A stretch of 64,000 nt of DNA from Temnopleurus reevesii (Eukaryota; Echinodermata; Echinoidea; Temnopleuroida; Temnopleuridae), in the NCBI GenBank assembly GCA_036244855.1, contig BQKZ01000003.1, forward strand, positions 564,984 through 628,983, given 5' to 3'. The notes under the pieces are model-generated. The model worked only from the letters and a program-made list of their open reading frames with translations. It made no database searches and was not told where the DNA came from. The first letter of the stretch is position 1. Every line of letters starts with the position of its first letter. This document shows positions 48,596-57,324 of the stretch, in pieces. A program made the translations under genes and the position numbers.

Positions 48596-48782
48596 GGTCC
48601 ATGTTCAGGGAACCAGCTTGCCTTGGCTCACAGTCGCCTCTGGGACGCTGTCGTAGGATTCCTCCACATCTTCGCCAACCTACAGAAGAAGCTCTCTCAG
48701 GACACAAGTCAGCTGGAGCTTCTTCGAGAGCTTCTCAACCTCCACAAGGAGATGGTCGTCATGCTACTCAGTATGCTGGAAG
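48596..48782 (+). CDS. ryr: RyR exon: [24 protein letters not shown]
   Basis: Acceptor TTCTAG, donor GTTAGA; phase 0 in, 1 out. Encodes [20 protein letters not shown], then [40 protein letters not shown] and LEG. Core solenoid, over 70% identical by eye to the vertebrate segment. Confidence 0.98.
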
Positions 48783-49179
48783 GTTAGATGATGATTTAGC
48801 TTTTTAAAACTATTTTTTTATCTCTTTGATGGTCATTATTTCCTCCCATTCTGTTCCCATCCATTTCTAACTTTCTTTCCAGTTTCTTCTTCACATTCCC
48901 CCATCTCCACTTTCCCTTTTCTCCTTATCTTTTTTCATTTCCTCCCCCTTGCTAAAATTATAATCTGACCTATGTTAATAAAAAACTTTTGAATAATTTC
49001 GGAATCAAAGCAATATGTAGGAATAAAAAAATATAAGTTCTCATTTAATTCCTTTAGGTATCATTATTATTTCTCCATTACTTTTTCTCTTTATCCCTAA
49101 AAAGATATCCTTTGTATCTAATTAGAAGTGTTGATTGTACAGCTTTCATCTCAATCATTTTTTTATGTCTTGATGACAG

Positions 49180-49250
49180 GTAACGTGATGCATGGTACTA
49201 CTGGTAAACAGATGGTGGATACTCTGGTTGAATCATCATCTAACCTTGAG
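49180..49250 (+). CDS. ryr: RyR exon: GNVMHGTTGKQMVDTLVESSSNLE
   Basis: Acceptor GACAG, donor GTAAGC; phase 1 in, 0 out. GNVMHGTTGKQMVDTLVESS matches GNVVNG-x-x-(G/A)(K/R)QMVDMLVESS. Confidence 0.97.
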
Positions 49251-49509
49251 GTAAGCCCAGAATATGTTGTTAAATCTTTAATAATATGGTATCAGAAATT
49301 GATTTAGAATTTCATTAATAGTTCACATATGCCTGTCAGATGAACTTCTTTCAAAATACTTCTATATTGGTTGGATCATTAGGCCGTCAATATTTTTTTC
49401 CTCATGTGATGTATCATTTGGAATTATGGATGATTTAGCAATACCTGTCTTTTCTGCTATTGATATGAATGGAGCAGTGTACCAAAGAAGGGGATGCTTT
49501 AAACAAAAA

Positions 49510-49531
49510 NGAATCATCATCTAACCTTGAA
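49510..49531 (+). other. Single-N join followed by a repeated exon end (ESSSNLE)
   Basis: After the N at 49510 the sequence restarts inside the same exon: 21 bases encoding ESSSNLE and a GTAAGC donor (49532). It then continues as a diverged version of the same intron. A second haplotype is joined here without its overlap being merged. Confidence 0.9.
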
Positions 49532-49967
49532 GTAAGCACAGAATCTGTTGTTAAATCTTTAATACACTATGGTATGGGAAATTATGGGGAATTGTTCAAT
49601 TATAATTTCATTAATTATTCACTTATGGCTTTCAAATGAACTTCTTTCAGGATTCCTTCTATAATGTTTGGATAGTTAGGCTGTCAATTTTTATTTCTTT
49701 TCTCATAGAATGTCTCATTTGAAATTAAATGTGATATTGTAATTCTTTTTTCAATGTCTGATGTGATTGGAACAATGTGCCAAATAAGGGACAGCTATTT
49801 AAAAATCGAAATTGTATAAACTACTGTTGACAGCGATGTTGATGTAGGGAAAAGTCGCAAGATATTATATGAATATTTGAGACTCTATGACAAAATTATC
49901 TTTTTCTGTTATATCATTTTTGTAAATTTGTAAATAATTTATGTCATGTATGTTTCTGCTTTTTCAG

Positions 49968-50033
49968 ATGATCTTGAAGTTCTTTGATATGTTCTTGAAG
50001 CTGAAAGACCTTTCTTCATCTGAAGCATTCAGG
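49968..50033 (+). CDS. ryr: RyR exon: MILKFFDMFLKLKDLSSSEAFR
   Basis: Acceptor TTTCAG, donor GTGAGT; phase 0 on both sides. MILKFFDMFLKLKDLSSSEA is almost invariant in RyRs and leads into the EF hands. Confidence 0.97.
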
Positions 50034-50677
50034 GTGAGTAAAGTTTCTGACTGGTTGTGGTTTTTATTTTGAATTAAGTCTTACAAAGTTTTACTAATAT
50101 GGCTTTGTTGGTTGGAGAAACGTTTTTATCTCATCAGCTTTGGATCAATCCAGAATTTCTCAGTAGAGGGTCAGCAGAGAAATTCATGCCTGTTGCTGGC
50201 TTATCAAGCAAATAGGAAAAGGTTATTACAGGCAGCTGGAAAGGCCTGAAACGTGTTGCTAGACACCCTACCCACCCTTACTAATTCAAAATAAGATCAA
50301 ATTTACAAATACTATCAGAAGCATGAGCTTAAGATCCTCAAAAATGTTGATCATGTATTGGGTTGTATATAAACTATTCCATAAATTTGTACATGTATGC
50401 TCAACCCCCTAAATATGGGGACCTTCCTAAAAATACATGTACATTTGCGTTGTCCATATCTGATATGTTAACGATGTGGAATTTTCTGAGATGATTAGGG
50501 CTGAGTAAGTTCATAAAATAAATTAAAATTAGAGAAAAGTGGAATTGGACATACAAAAAGGTTCATCAATGTATGGAATTGCTCATGCAATGAATGGCAA
50601 AGCTTAATTTTCATAGGAATACAAGGGCAATACAATTTCTTTGCGAATTGGAAAGCTTGTTTTGTTTCTCCTTACAG

Positions 50678-50757
50678 GAGTATGATGCCAATGGGGATGG
50701 TTGGATCTCACACAAAGAGTTCCAGAAAGCCATGGAGGCTCAGAAGATGTACACAGC
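50678..50757 (+). CDS. ryr: RyR exon: EF hand 1
   Basis: Acceptor TTACAG, donor GTAAGT; phase 0 in, 2 out. EYDANGDGWISHKEFQKAME contains the loop DANGDGWISHKE. It has Asp, Asn, Asp, Ser and Glu at positions 1, 3, 5, 9 and 12, Gly at 6 and Ile at 8, a full consensus loop. Vertebrate RyR1/2 loops at this place lack several ligands. Confidence 0.97.
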
Positions 50758-50825
50758 GTAAGTAACTACCATTCATACATAATGTAGTTATTCCAAGTGA
50801 TAGACATAATATTGAACAGTTGCTG

Positions 50826-50924
50826 GCATTTTGATCCTCAATGATCTCTATAAATGTGATGTGAATGGAGATTGCTCGATCTCACACAAAAAGTTTGAGA
50901 AAGTCGTAGAGGCTGAGAAGCATG
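50826..50924 (+). pseudogene. Relic duplicate of the EF-hand 1 exon
   Basis: Retains CDVNGDCSISHKKFEKVVEA in an open frame but lacks an acceptor of suitable phase, and the GTAACC donor would leave phase 1. Present in both copies of the region, so it predates their separation. Confidence 0.85.
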
Positions 50925-51249
50925 GTAACCAAAATTTACACTTTGGGAATATTCTTCAAATACACACAAATATGAGAATAGGTTTCATTTTTATCAGTGC
51001 TCAGTAGTCTCAGTTATGAAGAGCAAGTGAACATTCTAATTTCTATTCATGTTTGTATGAATACCAAGAGAACTTCCTTTATCCGGGATGTAACAAAAAA
51101 AAGCACTCATTTTTTAACACTCTATATGTCTTCACTTAAATAGGAGTCTTTGTTCACAGTAGAATATATTAACATAGTTTTTGTGCATTATGAGTGTTAA
51201 TATTGTTATTGTTATGTTGATATTGTTTTGCTTTTTTGTTTTTTCACAG

Positions 51250-51353
51250 TGATGAGATTGACTACCTGTTGAAGTGTGCAGATAGGAACAATGATGGAAT
51301 AATTGATTTCAATGAATTCACAGAGAGATTCCATGGACCTGCACAGGATATTG
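51250..51353 (+). CDS. ryr: RyR exon: EF hand 2
   Basis: Acceptor TCACAG, donor GTAAAT; phase 2 in, 1 out. Encodes DEIDYLLKCADRNNDGIIDF and NEFTERFHGPAQDI. Loop DRNNDGIIDFNE has Asp, Asn, Asp, Asp and Glu at 1, 3, 5, 9 and 12, again full consensus. The exon ends in the family's F-x-EPA(R/K)DIGF segment. Confidence 0.97.
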
Positions 51354-51937
51354 GTAAATAATCATTTATTTAGCATTCCAACATAACATACAATATTTAG
51401 AAGTTCAAATTCTATACAAATGAAATATCATAATGAATTTAGATGAATTGTTCCATACTCAATATTCCTACACCCTTGGTCTACTTTATATTTATCAGTT
51501 GCCCTCCACCTCACTAACAGTCTCTTACAGCCTACTTAATAATATAAATGTTAACATTCCATGCAATCCTGGAGATCGATTTTTGTACACAATGGAAATA
51601 ACATAGTCATATATATGCCTGGTAAGATAGCTAACTAATCTGATCAAAAGTACTTTACACAATCTAATAACAATTTCTTTGCATAATTGATTGCCATTTT
51701 AGGCAAACAAGTTTGTCACTTTTTTAACTGTATCGTCATATAATGAAACTAGTGATCATAAAACTAGTATCACGATTACTACTTCAAATTCACCCGCTCT
51801 TCCTATCAAGAATTGTGTGTTAATACAAAATTGTATATCATCTGTATGTCTTCTGAAGATTCTTCACAATCAGATATTTAATATGTTCTTTTCCATATAA
51901 TATGGCTTTATGTAAATATTTTCTGTAATCTTCACAG

Positions 51938-51995
51938 GTTTTAATCTGGCAGTACTACTCACCAATCTAGCAGATCATATGCCTGGTGACAGGAG
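51938..51995 (+). CDS. ryr: RyR exon: FNLAVLLTNLADHMPGDR
   Basis: Acceptor TCACAG, donor GTACTC; phase 1 in, 2 out. FNLAVLLTNLADHMPGDR matches FNVAVLLTNLSEHMP-x-D of vertebrates. Confidence 0.97.
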
Positions 51996-52446
51996 GTACT
52001 CTAACTCTATATTATTAATATTAATGATACTAATTGTACATTTATATTGCACAATTTGTATGGGAATATACTCAACAGTGCATTACAAAGCCATCGTAAT
52101 GTTTTGAAGAAAATAATATCATGATATGATAAATAGTAATAGATGGTTGCTCCTGTGTTTTCATCCAATACCAGAATCTAAGAAATTGAATGATTTTCTT
52201 GAGAAAAGGTGCTCTTATCAAATTTATCATTTTCCGGTTAGTTATTTTAAAAAAGTAAGAGGATTATCTTTTTTTTTTTTGATATGGGAATAATGCTGAA
52301 GATATTCGTAAGCTGTGTAAAAAAACATACATAAATACAAGATTTGGAATGATTGCAAAGTCGAAATGCCCAGAATAAGTAGCATATTACAGCACACAAA
52401 TATTAAAACTACTTTCACATTGTAATTGTTTGTCTCTATTTTCCAG

Positions 52447-52523
52447 ATTGGCAAGGTTCCTGATCCAAGCAGAGAGTTTACTCACCTACTTTGAGCCTTA
52501 CTTAGGTCGCATTGAGATCATGG
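52447..52523 (+). CDS. ryr: RyR exon, copy a: FLIQAESLLTYFEPYLGRIEIMG
   Basis: Acceptor TTCCAG, donor GTAAGA; phase 2 in, 1 out. Encodes LARFLIQAESLLTYFEPYLG, then RIEIM; family FLELAES-x-L-x-YF-x-P-x-LGRIEIMG. The same exon recurs at 55409. Confidence 0.96.
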
Positions 52524-53227
52524 GTAAGACATGTTTCCATTATCTGTGCTTCTGACATATGTCTCCTTGGGTTGTGTTGCCTGAAAGTTGTGATCAGCTG
52601 CAAATCAGTTGCAAATAAATATTAAATAAAGCAGTTTTTTATTGACTTCATGGTCTGTGCTCAAAATGCAACAATTAATTTCATTGGCCGGATGCAATAT
52701 ATCGCAATCTCACAATTGATATAAACCTTTTTTTTCTCAACAACTGAGTGATTGAGCTTTGTTCTCTATACAGCAGCAAATAGGAGACTGACACTTTTTC
52801 CGCCCCTGGATTTCTATTAGTGAAGTTAAGGAGTAAACATTTTCACACGTTCAGTGCATATCCTCATCATATCATTGAATATGATTGAACTAGACTTCAT
52901 TTCAGTGCTTATATCCACGTTTCACCAATTTTTGAATGAGGTTTCTACATTGCTATTAGAAGGATGTATACTTTTGTATATTAAAATTGGATCAAAATTT
53001 TGATTTAGCAATGGTATTTTTAAAATTTACAAAGTAAGAAACTGTACTGCAATCAGTCAAGCAGTGTAAACAGGAAAAATTGAATTTTCATATCCTTTCC
53101 GACATAAAGAGCATAAAAAATTCTTGCAGTTAACCATTCTCAGTGACGACTTCAGATTAACAGCTTTTATACAGAGTCAGCTATTGATATATGAAGGAAG
53201 TTTTTTTTTATCTTGATGCACCTACAG

Positions 53228-53406
53228 GAAGCAGCAGGAGGATAGAGCGAGTATACTTCAAGATCACCGAGTCACACAAAGCACAATGGGAGAAACCACA
53301 GATCAAGGAATCCAAACAACAGTTCCTTCATGAAGTCGTCAATGAAGGAGGAGAGAAGGAGAAGCTGGAGGACTTTGTCAACTTCTGTGAGGATACTATC
53401 TTTGAG
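53228..53406 (+). CDS. ryr: RyR exon, copy a: U-motif, [15 protein letters not shown]
   Basis: Acceptor CTACAG, donor GTTAGT; phase 1 in, 0 out. Encodes [20 protein letters not shown], then [20 protein letters not shown] and [11 protein letters not shown]. This is the U-motif that clasps the C-terminal domain in RyR structures. Recurs at 56190. Confidence 0.97.
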
Positions 53407-53455
53407 GTTAGTCTATTCGAAAACTAGATATATGTATAAACCATCTATCACAGAA

Positions 53456-53686
53456 ATAATGATATTGATACTGCTGCTGATGATGATGATGAAGATAATG
53501 GTGATGATGATTATTGTGGTGGTTATGATGTTGGTGGTAGTGGTAATGATGAAGATGATGATGATGATGATGATCCTGACGATGATGATGGTGTTGTTGG
53601 TGGTGGTTATAATGTTTATGGTGATGGTAATGATGAAGATGATGATAGTCTTGATGATGATGATGATGATGATGATAATGATGATA

Positions 53687-53716
<30 letters not shown>
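53456..53716 (+). repeat. GAT/GGT trinucleotide microsatellite, copy a
   Basis: About 260 bases of imperfect GAT repeats with GGT and AAT interruptions, starting some 50 bases after the U-motif exon donor. Reading frames through it (poly-Met/Ile, Asp or His) are artefacts of the repeat. Confidence 0.92.
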
Positions 53717-53719
<3 letters not shown>

Positions 53720-53852
53720 GTCACAATATTGCAGCTAAAACAAATTACCACCTTGCACAGAAATTTATGGAGAATAAGATAAGTGTAATGTTTATTTAAA
53801 CCTGGCATGCAAATTAACCACATGAGGGTCTACCTCCTTAACAGAGGGAAAT

Positions 53853-54960
53853 AGTGTTATAATTGAAGGTTACAATTGAATACATTAATAATAGATACAA
53901 CCGTGAACCAAAAGGTGACAACGCGAAATGTCCGTTGGGAAATAAACAGAGTCCTTGACGGCGATTCTGTGGCTGCCTTCCCGTCACGCTACCATCGGTG
54001 ATCTCGACGACGATCAGCGTCTCCTAGTCGCGAAGCGCCTGGTGATCTACCGCTGTCTGGTCCCACAACCACTCTACTGCCTGAACGGCGTTACAGAAAT
54101 CCACGATTTACGGCTGTAAAATAATTACAGGGATAATAAGCAACCTGCTTTATCTACCAGAATTGTTTCGCTTACACCTCCAGTACAAGGGGTTACATCA
54201 TACAACAAAACAAGTATTTGTATAATTTCTAATTTCGATGCCTTCTACACACTTTCCTTCAGAATATGTAATTGTAAGATAAGGCTTGAGTCACCTCAGC
54301 CTTTGGTTAAACATTATTAAGATACAGTCATGCACTCCCGAAATTCTCATGAGTGTGGCTGAGACGTGACTACAGATCGAAATAATTGTCTATAATTCTC
54401 CTGCAGGTTATTTAGAAATAAGTATCATCAGGTGTAATTCTCTCACCACCTTACATGTATAGGTTTAGTTACACAGCTAAAGGCAAATAAAAGTAAAATA
54501 GCATGCTAAAACATAATTCACAATGGTGGACTTGCTTAAAACAAGCCCGACAGTTTTGTCGAAAGAGGGCGCCGATTCATTCAACAGGAAAATACATGAT
54601 AAATCTTCAAAAGTACTAAGTTCTCGTTCTCAATAAAGATTAAGGTGTATAATTAATTCAATGCGACTGTTTTAAAACGTTTCTTCTTGCAATGACAGCT
54701 GTGATGCTGGAAAAATGAAAAATCCTTCCCTATTAGTAAATTATTGTACAACGAACTTACAGTTATTTCACTTTCTGGAGGTCCCACTGGCTGCCCCTCG
54801 GAAGATCCTTGTCCGTCGAATCTGTGCTGCAATCCTGCTCCAAATTCAGCAGATATTGGGAGAATACACTCACAAAAAAAACCCAGCAAGCTCAATCACT
54901 CCCTTCAGCTTTCGTCCGGACTTCTTCCCCTTGAGTAGCACACACAGGCAGGACTCTCTC
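53853..54960. other. Copy-specific insertion or foreign contig end; possible LTR-like segment
   Basis: About 1.1 kb absent from the parallel copy (after 56770). Composition differs from the introns: 53930-54110 is GC-richer with several CG dinucleotides. 53853 begins TGTTATAATTG and an ACA end occurs near 54522, followed by TGGTGGACTTGC. That is the layout of an LTR and primer site, but there is no second LTR and no pol domain. It ends at the single N at 54961. Alternative: a wrongly joined contig end. Confidence 0.3.
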
Positions 54961-54961
54961 N
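54961..54961. other. Single-N contig join
   Basis: Immediately after this N the sequence restarts at a copy of 52003, so 54962-56380 repeats 52003-53420. Confidence 0.92.
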
Positions 54962-55408
54962 TCTAACTCTATATTATTAATATTAATGATACTAATTGTA
55001 CATTTATATTGCACAATTTGTATGGGAATATACTCAACAGTGCATTACAAAGCCATCGTAATGTTTTGAAGAAAATAATATCATGATATGATAAATAGTA
55101 ATAGATGGTTGCTCCTGTGTTTTCATCCAATACCAGAATCTAAGAAATTGAATGATTTTCTTGAGAAAAGGTGCTCTTATCAAATTTATCATTTTCCGGT
55201 TAGTTATTTTAAAAAAGTAAGAGGATTATCTTTTTTTTTTTTGATATGGGAATAATGCTGAAGATATTCGTAAGCTGTGTAAAAAAACATACATAAATAC
55301 AAGATTTGGAATGATTGCAAAGTCAAAATGCCCAGAATAAGTAGCATATTACAGCACACAAATATTAAAACTACTTTCACATTGTAATTGTTTGTCTGTA
55401 TTTTACAG

Positions 55409-55485
55409 ATTGGCAAGGTTCCTGATCCAAGCAGAGAGTTTACTCACCTACTTTGAGCCTTACTTAGGTCGCATTGAGATCATGG
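55409..55485 (+). CDS. ryr: RyR exon, copy b: FLIQAESLLTYFEPYLGRIEIMG
   Basis: Near-identical repeat of 52447-52523, acceptor TTACAG; phase 2 in, 1 out. It cannot follow the copy-a U-motif exon, which ends in phase 0, so only one of the two copies is used in any transcript. Confidence 0.93.
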
Positions 55486-56189
55486 GTAAGACATGTTTCC
55501 ATTATCTGTGCTTCTGACATATGTCTCCTTGGGTTGTGTTGCCTGAAAGTTGTGATCAGCTGCAAATCAGTTGCAAATAAATATTAAATAAAGCAGTTTT
55601 TTATTGACTTCATGGTCTGTGCTCAAAATGCAACAATTAATTTCATTGGCCGGATGCAATATATCGCAATCTCACAATTGATATAAACCTTTTTTTTCTC
55701 AACAACTGAGTGATTGAGCTTTGTTCTCTATACAGCAGCAAATAGGAGACTGACACTTTTTCCGCCCCTGGATTTCTATTAGTGAAGTTAAGGAGTAAAC
55801 ATTTTCACACGTTCAGTGCATATCCTCATCATATCATTGAATATGATTGAACTAGACTTCATTTCAGTGCTTATATCCACGTTTCACCAATTTTTGAATG
55901 AGGTTTCTACATTGCTATTAGAAGGATGTATACTTTTGTATATTAAAATTGGATCAAAATTTTGATTTAGCAATGGTATTTTTAAAATTTACAAAGTAAG
56001 AAACTGTACTGCAATCAGTCAAGCAGTGTAAACAGGAAAAATTGAATTTTCATATCCTTTCCGACATAAAGAGCATAAAAAATTCTTGCAGTTAACCATT
56101 CTCAGTGACGACTTCAGATTAACAGCTTTTATACAGAGTCAGCTATTGATATATGAAGGAAGTTTTTTTTTATCTTGATGCACCTACAG

Positions 56190-56368
56190 GAAGCAGCAGG
56201 AGGATAGAGCGAGTATACTTCAAGATCACCGAGTCACACAAAGCACAATGGGAGAAACCACAGATCAAGGAATCCAAACAACAGTTCCTCCATGAAGTGG
56301 TCAATGAAGGAGGAGAGAAGGAGAAGCTGGAGGACTTTGTCAACTTTTGTGAGGATACTATCTTTGAG
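56190..56368 (+). CDS. ryr: RyR exon, copy b: U-motif
   Basis: Near-identical repeat of 53228-53406 (a few synonymous changes), donor GTGAGT; phase 1 in, 0 out. Being adjacent to the next unique exon, this copy is the one that continues the chain to 57038. Confidence 0.95.
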
Positions 56369-56387
56369 GTGAGTCTATTATGGAAGT

Positions 56388-56569
56388 GACAATGATGATA
56401 ATGATGATGAGGAGGAGGATTATGGTGATGATGATGATGATAATGATGATGATGAAAGTGGTGTTGGTGGTGGCTATAATGATGGTGATGATGGTGATGA
56501 TGAAGATCACGATGATAATGAAGATGATGATTAGAATGATGATGGTCATGATGATCATTATTATGATGG

Positions 56570-56601
<32 letters not shown>

Positions 56602-56770
56602 GTGATGGTGATTGTGATGGTGACGGTGATGATAATCATCATCATGATGTTGATGATCATGATCATGACGATCATGATCATGATGAAAATGCTGCTGATG
56701 ATGATGGTGATAATGATGACGTTGGTGATACAAAGGATCACGACGATGAGGATCATGATGAGAAAGAGGT
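56388..56770 (+). repeat. GAT-rich microsatellite, copy b
   Basis: About 380 bases of GAT/GGT/CAT repeats, longer and differently interrupted than copy a at 53456, again just after the U-motif exon. The length difference fits two alleles of a fast-mutating repeat. Confidence 0.92.
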
Positions 56771-56881
56771 AGATATTCATCATGATAACTGCGGAGGTGA
56801 TTGCTATATTATTCTTTTTCATGATTTTACTGATTGCATTTCCGAAACTAGATCTACTACTTTGTAGTAGGAGTTAATTGC

Positions 56882-56978
56882 AATGATGAGAAGAAGGCTT
56901 CATGATATAACGAGTTATCTTTCTTGGAAATGTGAGTGGTCCAGATAAGTTGTACCGTGAAGCCTTCTTCTCATCATT
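56882..56978. repeat. Perfect 21-bp inverted repeat (hairpin) before an exon
   Basis: AATGATGAGAAGAAGGCTTCA (56882-56902, 21 bases) is the exact reverse complement of 56958-56978, with a 55-base loop. It lies 60 bases upstream of the next exon. A small palindrome (CTACTAC-TTT-GTAGTAG) lies at 56853-56869. Confidence 0.9.
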
Positions 56979-57037
56979 CATCCGCGAGTGAAACTTTCAA
57001 GCAATATTTGATTACAATGGCCCATCTTCCCTCCTAG

Positions 57038-57324
57038 ATGCAACATGCAACAAGCATTGGCGACACTGGTGAGAGCGTACCCGAGATCTTCATGAGCCTC
57101 CTGACATTCGGTGCCAGTCGTGACTCCCAGAACTGGCTAGTGTGGGCAGTGAGAGGGTTAAGACCATCCAACATCCGTCGACTGGTTGGTGACTTCTTCA
57201 GTAGCTCCCAGTACAACATCAAGCAGATCCGTTCCATGTCTCTATTCCGTCTTGCCTTTGGTCTCATCAAACTGGTCTTCATCGGTGTCTTCAAACTCTT
57301 CAAGCTGTCTTTTGTCATCGTTGG
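57038..57324 (+). CDS. ryr: RyR exon: after the U-motif, first hydrophobic helices
   Basis: Acceptor TCCTAG, donor GTAAGT; phase 0 in, 2 out, 95 codons. Begins MQHATSIGDTGE, as vertebrate FE-MQ-x-A-x-QI. It then diverges to NWLVWAVRGLRPSNIRRLVG and ends in a Phe/Leu/Val-rich stretch, LFRLAFGLIKLVFIGVFKLF and KLSFVIVG. Vertebrates have a basic segment followed by FFRIICSLLLGG here, so this approaches the first membrane-associated helix. It is the most divergent exon in the window. Confidence 0.9.

Noticed and set aside
53330..53823. Long open frames through the GAT repeats on both strands
   Set aside because: Products of the trinucleotide repeat; poly-Met/Ile/His proteins with no conserved sequence. 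The exon ends at 53406.
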